Assembly (NCBI GenBank): GCA_030562195.1
Contig: CM060200.1
Span: 40,521,084 to 40,585,083, forward strand
Source: Nipponacmea schrenckii
Taxonomy: Eukaryota; Mollusca; Gastropoda; Lottiidae
Direction: 5' to 3'
Length of the DNA: 64,000 nucleotides
Below, in pieces: positions 22,990-35,705 of this stretch (positions are counted from its first letter, which is position 1; the number at the start of each line of letters is the position of its first letter). The notes beneath the pieces are model-generated. The model was given only the letters and a program-made list of their open reading frames with translations, had not been told where the DNA came from and searched no databases. The position numbers and the translations under genes were made by a program.

Positions 22990-23695
22990 TCCTTTTCAGA
23001 GAATACACATATTTAAAACTTTTTATTCATAGAGTTCACATGGCTGATAATGTTTATTGGGTATTAAGGTTTTTCAACTCAGCATCCCTTTCAGAGAGTT
23101 CACATAGCTAATAATGTTTATTTGGTATATATTGTAAAGGTTATTTGTCAACTCAGCAACCCTTTCAGAGAGTTCACATAGCTAATAATGTTTATTGGAT
23201 ATTAAGGTTTGTCAACTCAACATCCCTTTCAGAGAGTTCACATAGCTAATAATGTTTATTGGGTATTAAGGTTTGTCAACTCAGCATCCCTTTCAGAGAG
23301 TTCACATAGCTAATAATGTTTATTTGGGATTTAGGTTTGTCAACTCTACATCCCTTTCAGAGAGTTCACATAGCTAATAATGTTTATTTGGGATTTAGGT
23401 TTGTCAACTCTACATCCCTTTCAGAGAGTTCACATAGCTAATAATGTTTATTGGATATTAAGGTTTGTCAACTCAGCAACCCTTTCAGAGAGTTCACATA
23501 GCTAATAATGTTTATTGGATATTAAGGTTTGTCAACTCAACATCCCTTTCAGAGAATCCACATGGCTAATAATAATTATTGGGTATTAAGGTTTGTCAAC
23601 TCAGCAACCCTTTCAGAGAGTTCACATAGCTAATAATGTTTATTTGTATATATTGTAAGGTTATTTGTATATATTGTAAGGTTATTTGTATATAT
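22990..23695 (+). repeat. 64-bp repeat array, copy 2
   Basis: About 10 units with ccctttcagagagttcacat, agctaataatgtttattgg and aggtttgtcaactc. The array ends in three short tatttgtatatattgtaagg units that abut the acceptor of the exon at 23702. Confidence 0.93.
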
Positions 23696-23701
23696 TATTA
23701 G

Positions 23702-23760
23702 GTTATTGATATAAAATCAGCATGGAATGTTCTAGCTGTCAAATTATCCACAGACTCCAG
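23702..23760 (+). CDS. FOCAD: FOCAD exon 8 of window (59 bp)
   Basis: Acceptor tatattattag, donor gttgga at 23761; phase 0 to 2. Encodes VIDIKSAWNVLAVKLSTDS and a split R codon, matching vertebrate VVCIRSTWNALSPKLSCDTR. The exon sits directly at the 3' edge of a 64-bp tandem repeat array, whose last degenerate units run into its acceptor. Confidence 0.92.
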
Positions 23761-24304
23761 GTTGGAACCTTTTTTTAAAATTAAAATTGCTCTCAGTTTT
23801 CGAATAATTCTCAAAAGTTTAACGCAAAATATTGTGTCTTTAGGACGCCAAACAGCAAAAGTAAGTTAAGCTGCTTAATTAACAATTAGTTCTGTCTATT
23901 TTAATTAATTCTTTAAGTTAATACTGTTTGATTAAGTCTATATAGAAGTGAATAGCATATTTTAGAAATTTAAGATTTTTAAAAAATATCCAAACTTGTG
24001 CATACTGCCCCTTTAAATTTGTGTGACATTTCACAAGTTACAATGCATGTTGATAAACTTCTATTAGAAATATGTTTCATTGTTCTAGCACCTGATAGAC
24101 AGGCTTTTAGAAGATTACATTAATATCATGTAGAAGGTTGACATCTTGAAATTTCCTTTGTTAAAGATATTTTTATTATTTATCGGATTTAATGGAATCT
24201 TCATAAATAATTAATTAAAAAATTGCTGCTTTACTTCATTCTAGAAATTCTATTTATATATGAGACAATATTCTCTTATTTAGGAGCAGGATTTTAAAAG
24301 CTTT

Positions 24305-24606
24305 CTTGGAGCCGCGGTGGCTCGAGATGAACTTTCAAATTTTTCAGCCCGGTTTCTCCTTGTCAGTGATACAGGTCGGAGGGACTGACATGGAAAAAAC
24401 ATCTAGTCGTTCGGATGGGACAATAAACTGAGGCCCTTTGTGCTACAGGTTGCGCACGTAAAAGAGCGCTGGAAAGTTGGAAATTGCAATGCCGCTGTCC
24501 TGGCAAATTTTTCCTTATTGCACTCTGCATGTCGTTGCTGGTCTTCATTAGCCCATAAGGTGCAGAAGAGTAGGATGTAAAACTCCATTTATTTCATTTA
24601 ATTTTC
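24305..24606 (+). mobile_element. SINE-A, deleted head
   Basis: ttggagccgcggtggctcg fuses directly to agatgaactttcaaattttt. The body then runs complete: ccttgtcagtgatacaggtc, atctagtcgttcggatggga, gccgctgtcctggcaaattt, gcccataaggtgcagaagag and a tttatttcatttaatttt tail. Confidence 0.92.
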
Positions 24607-25090
24607 ATGTCAAGTTGACATCATTTGGAGGAACTACAAGTTTAGATTTAGGTTTTTTTTCCCTTATGCATTACGACAGACCAGAATTTTGACTTGTCTT
24701 TTCCATTGACATAACAAAAGAATTTCCTGTTGTCTGTTTTCATTTAAATTCTTGTCAGTTACAATAGACTAAAGGTGTGCACTTACCACTTTTTAACATA
24801 ACGCCTTGCAATATCTTGACGATATCAAATTATATTGATATACAGTAGAGTCTAAATGCGATATAATCACTTTAGATATTTTAAAGTCTTATTTAGACGT
24901 CCATTCTCATAGGTCATTCTCACTGACCTATTCTTGATGACGGAGCCTATTTTCAATTTGTCATTTTTGACATACAATCTTTTATGACCGGTTTATATGG
25001 TCAAATCAACAACCCATGAGCATCTTATTTTGTTTTGCCTGACAAGTTATTTTCAAAAAAATAACCCAAATTCATGTTATTTTGTTTCAG

Positions 25091-25166
25091 ACCAGCTGTT
25101 ATAGAAAAAATCTGTGAACTCTTTGCACTGGTTCCTAATTTAGCAGTAGATAATCCTGACTATGAG
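25091..25166 (+). CDS. FOCAD: FOCAD exon 9 of window
   Basis: Acceptor tattttgtttcag, donor gtgaga at 25167; phase 2 to 0. Encodes RPAVIEKICELFALVPNLAV and DNPDYE, matching vertebrate RPLILKTLSELFSLVPSL and EYE. Confidence 0.93.
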
Positions 25167-25194
25167 GTGAGAATTGATATAAGTTTGGTTTTTT

Positions 25195-25345
25195 CATACT
25201 TTAAAGAAAGAAACAACTATATTTTACAAGGATAACAACTTATGTTCAGAGTTGAAGATCTTTACTACCAGCTGGCCCTTGGCCAAACCTCTTGACATTG
25301 ATATTTCCCAGATTATCCGTAACAAACTCAACACAGGCTCATAAT
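25195..25345 (-). mobile_element. SINE-B body, inverted copy
   Basis: Reverse complement reads aatgtcaagaggtttggcca, gccagctggta and ataagttgttatccttgtaa, co-linear with 7990-8095. Confidence 0.6.
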
Positions 25346-25397
25346 AAATTCCAAAATATTGTATCCATGGAAATAATCTGACATGACTTTATTCTAG

Positions 25398-25532
25398 GAG
25401 TTTATGAATGGTGTAGTAAAGAAACTATGGGTGTATAGTCAGAGTGAGAATGCCAGGATCCAGGGTGCAGCTTACCAGGCATTGGCTTCTTACAATCTCA
25501 ACCAGTTTTATATAGACCAGCTTCCAAAACAG
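25398..25532 (+). CDS. FOCAD: FOCAD exon 10 of window
   Basis: Acceptor tttattctag, donor gtaggg at 25533; 45 codons, phase 0 to 0. Encodes EFMNGVVKKLWVYSQ and GAAYQALASYNLNQF, ending QLPKQ. Matches the vertebrate AAYRSLANFS and LPEK region. Confidence 0.92.
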
Positions 25533-25694
25533 GTAGGGGTACAAAACATATTAAAATAAAAAACAGTGTACCAAGCAGGAAACATAAAAAGCTCACAGAC
25601 AACACTCTCAGTCCTGTTGTAAATGATGGTCAATTTGAGAGCGGTGGGGGTCAGCCTTTATTGTTGCGAGTTGCCATAATCCCCCTTGCTAACC

Positions 25695-27165
25695 CTAACA
25701 CTAGGGGAATACTGAACTTCCCTACCAAAAAACTCCCCATCACAAGGAGAATACTGATATATCCGTATCACAAGGAGAAAACTGACATTTCTCTATCACA
25801 AGGAGAATACTGACATATTCCAATCACAAGGAGAAACCTAACATATTCTTATCACAAGGAGAAAACTGAAATTTCCCTATCACACGTGGAGAAAACTGAC
25901 ATTTCTCTATCACAAGGTAAAAACTGACATTTCTCTATCACAAGGAGAAAACTGACATTTCTCTATAACTAGGAGAATACTGACATATCACTATCACTAG
26001 GAGAATACTGACATTTTTATATAACTAGGAGAAAACAGACATTTCTCTATCACAAGAAAACTGACATTTTTATATAACTAGGAGAAAACTGACATTTCTC
26101 TATCACAAGGAGAAAACTGACATTTTTATATAACTTGGAGAAAACTGACATTTCTCTATCACAAGGAGAAAACTGACATTTTTATATAACTAGGAGAAAA
26201 CTGACATATCTCTATCACAAGGAGAAACCTAACATATTCCTATCACAAGGAGAAAACTGACATTTCTCTATCACAAGAAAACTGACATTTTTATATAACT
26301 AGGAGAAAACTGACATTTCTCTATCACAAGGAGAAAACTGACATTTCTCTATAACTAGGAGAAAACTGACATTTCTCTATCACAGGAGAAACTGACATAT
26401 CCCTACAAGGAGAAAACTATCACTATCACTAGGAGAAAACTGACATTTCTCTATCACTAGGAGAAACTGACATTTTTCTATAACTAGGAAAAATACTGAA
26501 TATTCCCTCCTATCACACACGGAGAAAACTGACATTTCTCTATCAAAAGGGGAAAAAAAAGAAAACTGACATTTTTCTATAACTAGGAGAATACTGACAT
26601 ATCCCTATCACAGGAGAAAACGGACATATCACTATCACTAGGAGAAAACTGACATTTTTCTATAACTAGGAGAATACTGACATATCACTATCACTAGGAG
26701 AAAACTGACATATCTCTATTACTAGGAGAAAACTGACATTTCTCTATCACAAGGAGAAACCTGACATATTCCTATCACTAGGAGAATACTGACATATCCA
26801 ATCACTAGGAGAATACTGACATTTCTCTATTACTAGGAGAAAACTGACATATCTCTATCACAAGGAGAAACCTAACATATTCCTATCACTAGGAGAATAC
26901 TGACATATCCTATCACTAGGAGAATACTGACATTTCTCTATTACTAGGAGAAAACTGACATATCTCTATCACAAGGAGAAACCTAACATATTCCTATCAC
27001 AAGGAGAAAACTGACATATCACTATCACTAGGAAAAAACTGATATTTCTCTATCACAAGGAGAATACTGACATATCACTATCACTAGGAGAATACTGACA
27101 TTTCTCTATTACTAGGAGAAAACTGATATATTCCTATCAGAAGGAGAATACTGACAGATCCCTCA
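25695..27165 (+). repeat. About 29-bp minisatellite
   Basis: About 50 units of aggagaaaactgacatttct followed by ctatcacaa, with tataacta and catatccc variants and small higher-order blocks. Fills most of the intron between the exons at 25398 and 28030. Confidence 0.93.
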
Positions 27166-28029
27166 CAAATGCAAAAGAAACTCCTTTTGAAGTCTTTTTT
27201 TAAGGAAATTGGCAAGATTCATTGATTCTGTTTTTAGCCCATGCCTTTTATTCTGAAAACATACATAACTTGTCATTTTATCCAGAAATTTACAGTGAAG
27301 CATGGATAAATACAAAGTTGTTTTCCGTGTAAAATCCAAATGTCTGTGTTTTTAGTTTTGATAATTATTATTGAAGAGCTTCTGTTTCAACTTTTTACAT
27401 GATCATTTATCTCCATTATTTAAAACACGATTTTCACATTTTCTGATTATTATAGTGCTCAGTCACTAAATAGACGAGTTTTTAAACAATTCAGCAGCAA
27501 ATTTCTTTCATGGATGTTTGATTCAGAATTTAATTCACTGAATAGCAAAGTCAAGATTTTACATGTGTCGTTCCCAAGGCAATATCTTCTTTTTGTGCTT
27601 CGTTCTTCAAAGCCATCAGTATGGTGTTGTAAGTCTTCATTGGCCTATAAAGTGCATTTCATTTCATTTTTTTGTCACCCATAATTATTATGTTATGTTA
27701 TATATGTGCTACACACTTCTAAATGTCGTTAAAATAACTCAAGATATCATGGTAAAAAAATTGGACGTAAAATGATCATATAATATAATATAATTACATT
27801 GTACTTTGTTATTAAAGAATTGTGTTGCAATATTGAACTTTAATATGATCATTTGTTTTCTTTATGATTTGTATTCTTTGCTTCTAAAGGTCGTGATGTT
27901 TGTTTAGATGTATTTATTTAAATAAAATAAAATGAAGTGGAGTTTTACATCCTACTCTTCTGCACCTAATGGGCTAATGTAGAAGGTGTAATTGTTAAAA
28001 ACTAGTTACATTTTAATAATGTTTTAAAG
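27165..28029. other. AT-rich intron sequence with two SINE-A tail scraps
   Basis: cttcattggcctataaagtg with a tcatttcatttt tail at 27635-27672 (+), and gagttttacatcctactctt with ctgcacctaatgggctaatg at 27940-27985 (-). Otherwise nothing recognised. Confidence 0.5.
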
Positions 28030-28165
28030 GTCACACAAGATGTCCGAGAAGAAATAGAGAAGAAGGAGAAGAGTAAAGGACATGAAGAGATTAGTTACCA
28101 TGTTCCAGTGATGTCAATCTGTTATATTCGTATTTTACAATCTATGTCTACACTTGGTCTTAAAG
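28030..28165 (+). CDS. FOCAD: FOCAD exon 11 of window
   Basis: Acceptor aatgttttaaag (weak pyrimidine tract), donor gtatta at 28166; phase 0 to 1. Charged linker VREEIEKKEKSKGHEEI followed by VPVMSICYIRILQSMS, corresponding to the vertebrate acidic linker and the block that follows it. Confidence 0.88.
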
Positions 28166-28812
28166 GTATTATCCATGGTTTTACTAGATAAGTGGGGGAC
28201 CATTTACTTGGTGATCAGAAGGCTCTCCCCCAATTCTTTTTTTACCATACATGTATGCCCTGAGACCTCTTTGTAATTTAATTCATTGTCTGTTAATGTA
28301 TTCAGTTTTCCGTCCGTAGTGCTAATTAGTTTTTCTTAGGGTGGGGTCTTGTAGACTTCAGTAGTTAGAGCCTCTCCCCAGGAATTTTTTTACCATATGC
28401 TCTGTACACACCTCTGTAATTCAATTTAAAGTCTATTTTAAAAGGTTTAAAGCAATTAGTCTGTAGTGCAAATTCATTTTTTTTTGGGGTGGGGTCCCAT
28501 GAAATAGAGCCTCTCCCAGGAATTTTATATCATATGCCCACCTGTATTCTGCTACCCCTCTTTAACCTAATTCAATGTCTGATTATGGAAGATTTAAAGA
28601 TTTTCAGTTTGTAGTTTTCTGACCTTTGTATAAGGAAGTTTTAAAAGATAAAAAACCTAGTAAAGCGATTATTTAAATAATTCCATAAATTACCATTGGG
28701 AGGAAGAGGCTGGTTAAGCTCTGCGCACTTTAAGTGAAAGGGGAGTAACTCTTTCTTAACAATAATCCATTTTATTACATAACATGTATGAGACAAAGTT
28801 TGCTATTTTTAG

Positions 28813-29001
28813 ATTATGGAGTATTTTTGTCTGGAATTGTGGGTAAGGAAGTTGATGAATTGCCAAGAGGAATTTATCATTCATCGTTACGGAGACAGAC
28901 AGCAATATCCAATCAGGGTAAAGCCATCAGTAATATCCCAGCATTCATTCTGTCAGAATATGAAAAGACTAAACAACCTGGACTACGTCCAAGTCTTGCA
29001 G
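28813..29001 (+). CDS. FOCAD: FOCAD exon 12 of window, start of conserved C-terminal region
   Basis: Acceptor tgctatttttag, donor gtttgt at 29002; phase 1 to 1. Encodes the most recognisable focadhesin block: DELPRGIYHSSLRRQ, SNQGKAISNIPAF and KQPGLRPSLA. A second overlapping frame is open but not conserved. Joining this exon directly to 29740 shifts frame and reaches a stop, so an exon between them is missing from view. Confidence 0.96.
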
Positions 29002-29330
29002 GTTTGTACTTAAACCTATTCAGATGATATTTTGTGAAAGTATTATAAATCTGTTGGCACCTGACCATATATAACATGGTCATAATAGCCCCCTTGGTAG
29101 AATCAATGTCTCATTCGATTCCAATGCAGAATGAACTAATGAAGGCTACTTCTTCCTCTCCCATGTATATTTACCCTTTTCCCTCACATACTGCTAGCTG
29201 TAATGAAGGTCCTATATATTAATTCTTCTCCTCCACTCCCCCTCATACTGCTGCTGTATAATTACCACTTCCCCCCACCTGTATCACTGACATGGAAGTG
29301 ATTTTAGTGTTCTAGTTATCTGGGGCTTTA

Positions 29331-29600
29331 TTCTTGAAAATTTAACTTAAGATGATTTTAGTGTTCCAGTCATCTGGGGCTTTATTCTTGAAAATTTAAC
29401 TTAAGATGATTTTAGTGTTCCAGTCATCTGATTGGTCAATCACTAAACTTTTATTCAAAATTAGTTTTATTATCCAATCAGATTACTTTATTTCTTAAAA
29501 TCTGGATTTTGTTTAAGTTTTCAAGAATACATCATCTGATTGGTCAAGCACTAAAATTTATTTTAAGTTTTGTTATCCAATGAGAATTTCTTGAAATCAG
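29331..29600. mobile_element. Nested or duplicated MITE of the ggggccttat family
   Basis: ggggctttattcttgaaaat with following gatgattttagtgttccagt occurs twice, 44 bp apart, then atctgattggtcaatcacta and tatccaatcagattactt. The end ttcaagaatacatcatctgat shows a second partial copy. It lies in the intron where a FOCAD exon is expected. Confidence 0.5.
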
Positions 29601-29739
29601 GGGCCATATTTTCGATAATTTCTTGTTGAAGAAGTGTTTAAGATTGTGTGTTTGTCGTTAAACATTTGACATAACACCCCTCCAGTCAAAATGGCCCCTG
29701 TCTTCACATTAACTTATTTTGATTTGTTTTTCGCTACAG

Positions 29740-29828
29740 AGTCGGAAAGTGGAGCTAGAATCTCAGGTTCGTCAAGGACAGTTGGAGGACGAGGAGGCTA
29801 AGAAGAAATTATCAACTAATTGGCTTTG
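29740..29828 (+). CDS. FOCAD: FOCAD exon 13 of window
   Basis: Acceptor ttttcgctacag, donor gtaagg at 29829; read in phase 0 to 2. Encodes SRKVELESQVRQGQLEDEEA and KKKLSTNWLW (W split), matching vertebrate GRLGELELQLKHG and STAWLW. Confidence 0.87.
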
Positions 29829-29984
29829 GTAAGGTTGAATTGTTGTTTTTAGAAAAAGAGGCCAGTACTAAGGTCATCGACTTGTTTTTTTGCAAGTTTT
29901 TACTGACCTGTGAAATCTGATCTAATAACTTCTCCCTGGGTGGAGCCAGCCCATTGTTTATATTACAACATAGAAAATAATTAG

Positions 29985-31705
29985 TGTCATTTTACCAGCA
30001 GTTTTATCACCAGTTATACAAACTAGCGTTTATTTTTCAATATTTACATTTCTACTATCACTTCTTCAATAAACCAGTTACACAAACTGGTGTTTATTTT
30101 TCAATATTTACATTTCTACTATCACTACCTTCAATAAACCAGTTACACAAACGGTTTATTTTCATATAACATTTCTACTATCACTGCCTTCAATAAACCA
30201 TTTCACAAACCGCGTTTATTTTTCAATATTTACATTTCTACTATCACTTGCTTCAATAAACCAGTTACACAAACCAGCGTTTATTTTTCAATATTAACAT
30301 TTCTACTATCACTGCCTTCAATAAACCAGTTATACAAACTAGCGTTTAATTTTCAATATTTACATTTCTACTATCACTGCCTTCAATAAACCAGTTACAC
30401 AAACCAGCGTTTATTTTTCAATATTTACATTTCTACTATCACTTGCTTCAATAAACCAGTTACACAAACCAGCGTTTATTTTTCAATATTAACATTTCTA
30501 CTATCACTGCCTTCAATAAACCAGTTATACAAACTAGCGTTTAATTTTCAATATTTACATTTCTACTATCACTGCCTTCAATAAACCAGTTACACAAACC
30601 AGCGTTTATTTTTCAATATATACATTTCTACTATCAATCCCTTCAATAAACCAGTTACAAAAACCGGGGTTTATTTTTCAATATTAACATTTCTACTATC
30701 ACTGCCTTCAATAAACCAGTTACACAAACCCGCGTTTATTTTTCAATATTAACATTTCTACTATCACTGCCTTCAATAAACCAGTTACACAAACTGGTGT
30801 TTATTTTTCAATATTTACATTTCTACTATAACTGCCTTCAATAAACCAGTTACACAAACTGGTGTTTATTTTTCAATATTTACATTTCTACTATCACTGC
30901 CTTCAATAAACCAGTTACACAAACCAGCGTTTATTTTTCAATTTTAACATTTCTACTATCACTGCCTTCAATAAACCAGTTACACAAACTAGCGTTTATT
31001 TTTCAATATTTACATTTCTACTATCACTTGCTTCAATAAACCAGTTACACAAACTGGTGTTTATTTTTCAATATTTACATTTCTACTATCACTGCCTTCA
31101 ATAAACCAGTCACACAAACTGGTGTTTATTTTTCAATATTTACATTTCTACTATCACTTCTTCAATAAACCAGTTACACAAACTGGCGTTTATTTTTCAA
31201 TATTTACATTTCTACTATCACTGCCTTCAATAAACCAGTTACACAAACTAGTGTTTATTTTTCAATATTTACATTTCTACTATCACTTGCTTCAATAAAC
31301 CAGTTACACAAACTGGCGTTTATTTTTCAATATTTACATTTCTACTATCACTGCCTTCAATAAACCAGTTAACAAACGGTTTATTTTTCAATATTTACAT
31401 TTCTACTATAAATCCCTTCAATAAACCAGTTACACAAACTGGTGTTTATTTTTCAATATTTACATTTCTACTATCACTGCCTTCAATAAACCAGTTACAC
31501 AAACTGGTGTTTATTTTTCAATATTTACATTTCTACTATAACTGCCTTCAATAAACCAGTTACAAAAACTGGTGTTTATTTTTCAATATTTACATTTCTA
31601 CTATCACTGCCTTCAATAAACCAGTTACACAAACTGGTGTTTATTTTTCAATATTTACATTTCTACTATCACTGTCTTCAAACCAGTTACACAAACTGGT
31701 GTAGT
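29985..31705 (+). repeat. 65-bp satellite with hairpin monomer
   Basis: About 26 units of ttcaataaaccagttacaca, aactggtgtttatttttcaa, tatttacatttctactatca and ctgcc. The AATAAACCAGTT and AACTGGTGTTTATT arms are complementary apart from a 2-nt bulge around a 5-nt loop. Each unit also contains AATAAA. Confidence 0.95.
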
Positions 31706-31709
31706 GCCT

Positions 31710-32920
31710 TCAACCTATTTGCAACCGGCCATTTTGGTATATCAAAATGACTGACATATACTGCCAAATCAAAAATCCTGATGCTATCAGTCTCATTCCC
31801 TATCGTAGTTGTACCAAGGAATCTTTGATGATAAACGTGTAGTATAGTACATTCATATTAATCAAAATGAATCAAAACAGAAATAAATCAAACGCTGGGG
31901 ATCAATCAAAAGATTAACGCCCTCAGAAGGAGAAAATAATTACAGCTAATCCATTACCTCCCTTTGATATTCTAATGAAATATTGGAGAAGAGTATCGGT
32001 TGTCGTCGTGACAGTCTTAATTATAACCAACATATTTCAGTACCATATTTCAATTCACAGTTGGGGTAGACTTAATACGTTGTTTGATGAAACAGAACCG
32101 AGCCCTTACAATTTTCAGTTTTCTCAATTCATACTTGGGCTACTATTAATTGGTTGTTTGATTGAAACAGAATCGGATCCTGATCAATTTACAGTTTTCT
32201 GTAAGACCCTATGATAATTATTTAAAAATCGGCAACCAATATATAATCTAACTAAACTAAATTCAATTAACATGCATATAAATATTGGGTTAATGATATA
32301 AAATTATATAAAAAATAAGTCATGTTTCCAACAGAGTAATTGAATATCAAATAATAAAGAGACAATCAGCTTGTGAAATTTCAATGACTTTGAATAAATC
32401 ACCTTTATTCATAATTCCAATCCATCCAGCTGTAAATGGGTACGGATAAACCCAAGGAAAGATCAATGCCAAGAGGTTTGGTCAATGACCAGCAGGAAGA
32501 CTGGATCATCAATTTAATCATTTTTATTAATTTTTTGTTTGTTTTGTGAAGGTGAATTTAAATTATATGTACACGATTGTTCCTAAAAAAGTGAGTCATT
32601 TACATCATTTACATTCTTCGTGTCATTAATTTCTTTACGTTGTTTGACTCCATTAGGCTGCAACCTTGAGAGGAATTGACAGTCTGAAGAACTGATAACA
32701 TGAAATCTTAATTAGTTATTAACGAGATAAAGAATTAATTAACCAGATTATTATCTTTGATGGCTAACTCCTCCTACACTGTGGGAATTATTCTGTTTAC
32801 TCGTTCCTGAAAGTGGACAATGATCAGTCATATGATGAGGATAATGAACTTGAAATCAATACCGGCAACTTAACGAACTGAACTTATAGATGGAACCTGA
32901 AATCCAATATCATGCTTTTG
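31710..32920. other. Intronic sequence with one SINE-B fragment
   Basis: A SINE-B body piece at 32450-32510 (ggaaagatcaatgccaagag, gtttggtcaatgaccagc). The 79-codon frame at 31975-32214 looks hydrophobic at first but has no homolog I recognise and no fitting splice sites. The rest is unassigned. Confidence 0.5.
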
Positions 32921-32924
32921 AACT

Positions 32925-34420
32925 CTATATCTCTTTCAGAGAGTCTGCATAGCTAATATTGTTTATTTGGGATTTAGGTTTGTCAACTCAGCATCCCTTT
33001 CAGAGAGTTCACATAGCTAATATTGTTTATTGGGTATTAAGGGTTGTCAACTCAGCATCCCTTTCAGAGAGTTCACATAGCTAATATTGTTTATTTGGGA
33101 TTTAGGTTTGTCAACTCAGCATCCCTTTCAGAGAGTCCACATAGTTAGTAATGCTTATTTGGTATTTAGGTTTGTCAACTCAACATCCCTTTCAAAGAGT
33201 CCACATTGTTAGTAATGCTTATTTGGTATTTAGGTTTGTCAACTCAGCATCCCTTTCAGAGAGTCCACATAGTTAGTAATGTTTATTTGGTGTTTAGGTT
33301 TGTCAACTCAGCATCCCTTTCAGAGAGTCCACATAGTTAGTAATGTTTATTTGGGATTTAGGTTTGTCAACTCAACATCCCTTTCAGAGGGTCCACGTAG
33401 TTAGTAATGTTTATTTGGTATTTAGGTTTGTCAACTCAACATCCCTTTCAGAGAGTCCACATAGTTAGTAATGTTTTTTGGTATTTAGGTTTGTCAACTC
33501 AACATCCCTTTCAGAGAGTCCACATAGTTAGTAATGTTTATTTGGGATTTAGGTTTGTCAACTCAACATCCCTTTCAGAGAGTCCACATAGTTAGTAATG
33601 TTTATTTGGGATTTAGGTTTGTCAACTCAGCATCCCTTTCAGAGAGTCCACATAGCTTATAATGTTTATTTGGTGTTTAGGTTTGTCAACTCTACATCCC
33701 TTTCAGAGATTCCACATAGCTAATAATGTTTATTTGGTGTTTAGGTTTGCCAACTTGACACCCCTTTCAGAGAGTCCACATAGCTTATAACTTTTTTTTA
33801 GTATTTAGGTTTGTCAACTCAACATCCCTTTCAGAGAGTCCACTTAGTTAGTAATGTTTATTTAGAATCTAGGTTTGTCAACTTGGCTTCCCTTTCAGAG
33901 AGTCCGCATAGTTCATTATGTTTATTAGGCAGTTATGTGGTTCACTGCCATTTAGGCACATCTCATTTAGACACAGTACTTTAGGCACATTATTTTATTT
34001 GGTGTTTAGGTTTGTCAACTCAACATCCCTTTCAGAGAGTCCACATAGTTAGTAATGTTTATTTGGTGTTTAGGTTTGTCAACTCAGCATCCCTTTCAGA
34101 GAGTCCACATAGTTAGTAATGTTTATTTGGTGTTTAGGTTTGTCAACTCAGCATCTCTTTCAGAGAGTCCACATAGTTAGTAATGTTTATTTGGTGTTTA
34201 GGTTTGTCAACTCAACATCCCTTTCAGAGAGTCCACAAGTTAGTAATGTTTATTTGGTATTTATGTTTGTCAACTCAACATCCCTTTCAGAGATTCCACA
34301 GTTAGTAATGTTTATTTGGGATTTAGGTTTGTCAACTCAACATCCCTTTCAGAGACTGCTTACCAGTCATGTTAGTGAACTTAGCATCCCTTTCAGAGAG
34401 TCCACGTGGTTATTAATGTT
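32925..34420 (+). repeat. 64-bp repeat array, main copy
   Basis: About 22 units of tttaggtttgtcaactcaac, atccctttcagagagtccac, atagttagtaatgtttattt. Interrupted at about 33915-33995 by unrelated sequence with cattta-gacaca repeats. Every unit carries a 3'-splice-site-like ccctttcag|ag. Confidence 0.95.
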
Positions 34421-34769
34421 TGTTAGTATAATAAGCTTTATGCTTAATGTTTTATTTGACCTAGTCCTTATCCATCTTATCCAAGAATTGTTTTGACTGC
34501 AGATTAGTCTGATATCTTATGGTTAATTAAAGTCTGATATCTAATTGTTAATTAAAGTGATGTCTTAATTAAATAATTAACAAGATGTGTTCTTTGTTTT
34601 CTATTCTTTGATATCTGATGATATTTAAATTAATATTTATTTTTTATTTTCAGAGAATCATTCATAAAACTTCTACCCAGAATCATATTAATTCCATTAG
34701 CTGATTATTAAATAGAATTCTGTCCTTTGGAACGTTGCCATTTCTTATACATCAAATTATAAACCGGCT

Positions 34770-35625
34770 TCACAATGTCAAATTATAATCTGTCTCATCT
34801 TATACATCTTCACAATGTCAAGCTATTACAAATATCATCTTATACATCTTCACAATGTCAAGCTATTACAAATTCATCTTATATATCTTCACAATGTCAA
34901 GCTATTATAAACTCTATCTTATATATCTTCACAATGTCAAGCTATTACAAACTTCATCTTATACATCTTCACAATGTCAAGCTATTACAAACTTCATACT
35001 TATACATCTTCACAATGTCAAACTATTACAAACTTCATCTTATACATCTTCACAATGTCAAGCTATTACTAACTTCATCTTATACATCTTCACAATGTCA
35101 AGCTATTACAAACTTCATCTTATACATCTTCACAATGTCAAGCTATTACTAAACTTCATCTTATACATCTTCACAATGTCAAGCTATTACTAACTTCATC
35201 TTATACATCTTCACAATGTCAAGCTATTACAAACTTCATCTTATACATCTTCACAATGTCAACTATTACAAACTTCATCTTATACATCTTCACAATGTCA
35301 AGCTATTACAAACTTCATCTTATACATCTTTACAATGTCAAGCTATTACAAACTTCATCTTATACATCTTCACAATGTCAAACTATTACAAACTTCATCT
35401 TATACATCTTCACAATGTCAAGCTATTACAAACTTCATCTTATACATCTTCACAATGTCAAGCTATTACAAACTTCATCTTATACATCTTCACAATGTCA
35501 AGCTATTACAAACTTCATCTTATACATCTTCACAATGTCAAGCTATTACAAATTCATCTTATACATCTTCACAATGTCAAGCTATTACAAACTTCATCTT
35601 ATACATCTTCACAATGTCAAGCAAT
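34770..35625 (+). repeat. 40-bp minisatellite
   Basis: About 21 units of cttcatcttatacatcttca followed by caatgtcaagctattacaaa. The five overlapping plus-strand frames here are artefacts of a stop-poor monomer. Confidence 0.95.
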
Positions 35626-35705
35626 TATTCATCTAGTTTTGAATGTTTTAAAAGATTTCTGAATGTTATTGAAAGATGATTATTATTATTATGTGTTGTT
35701 GACAG

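Noticed and set aside
31975..32214. 79-codon frame with hydrophobic N-terminus
   Set aside because: No recognisable family, no flanking splice sites fitting FOCAD, and it does not correspond to the missing exon expected near 29 kb.
34775..35679. Five overlapping plus-strand frames of 112-148 codons
   Set aside because: All three frames of the 40-bp array read through; not a protein.
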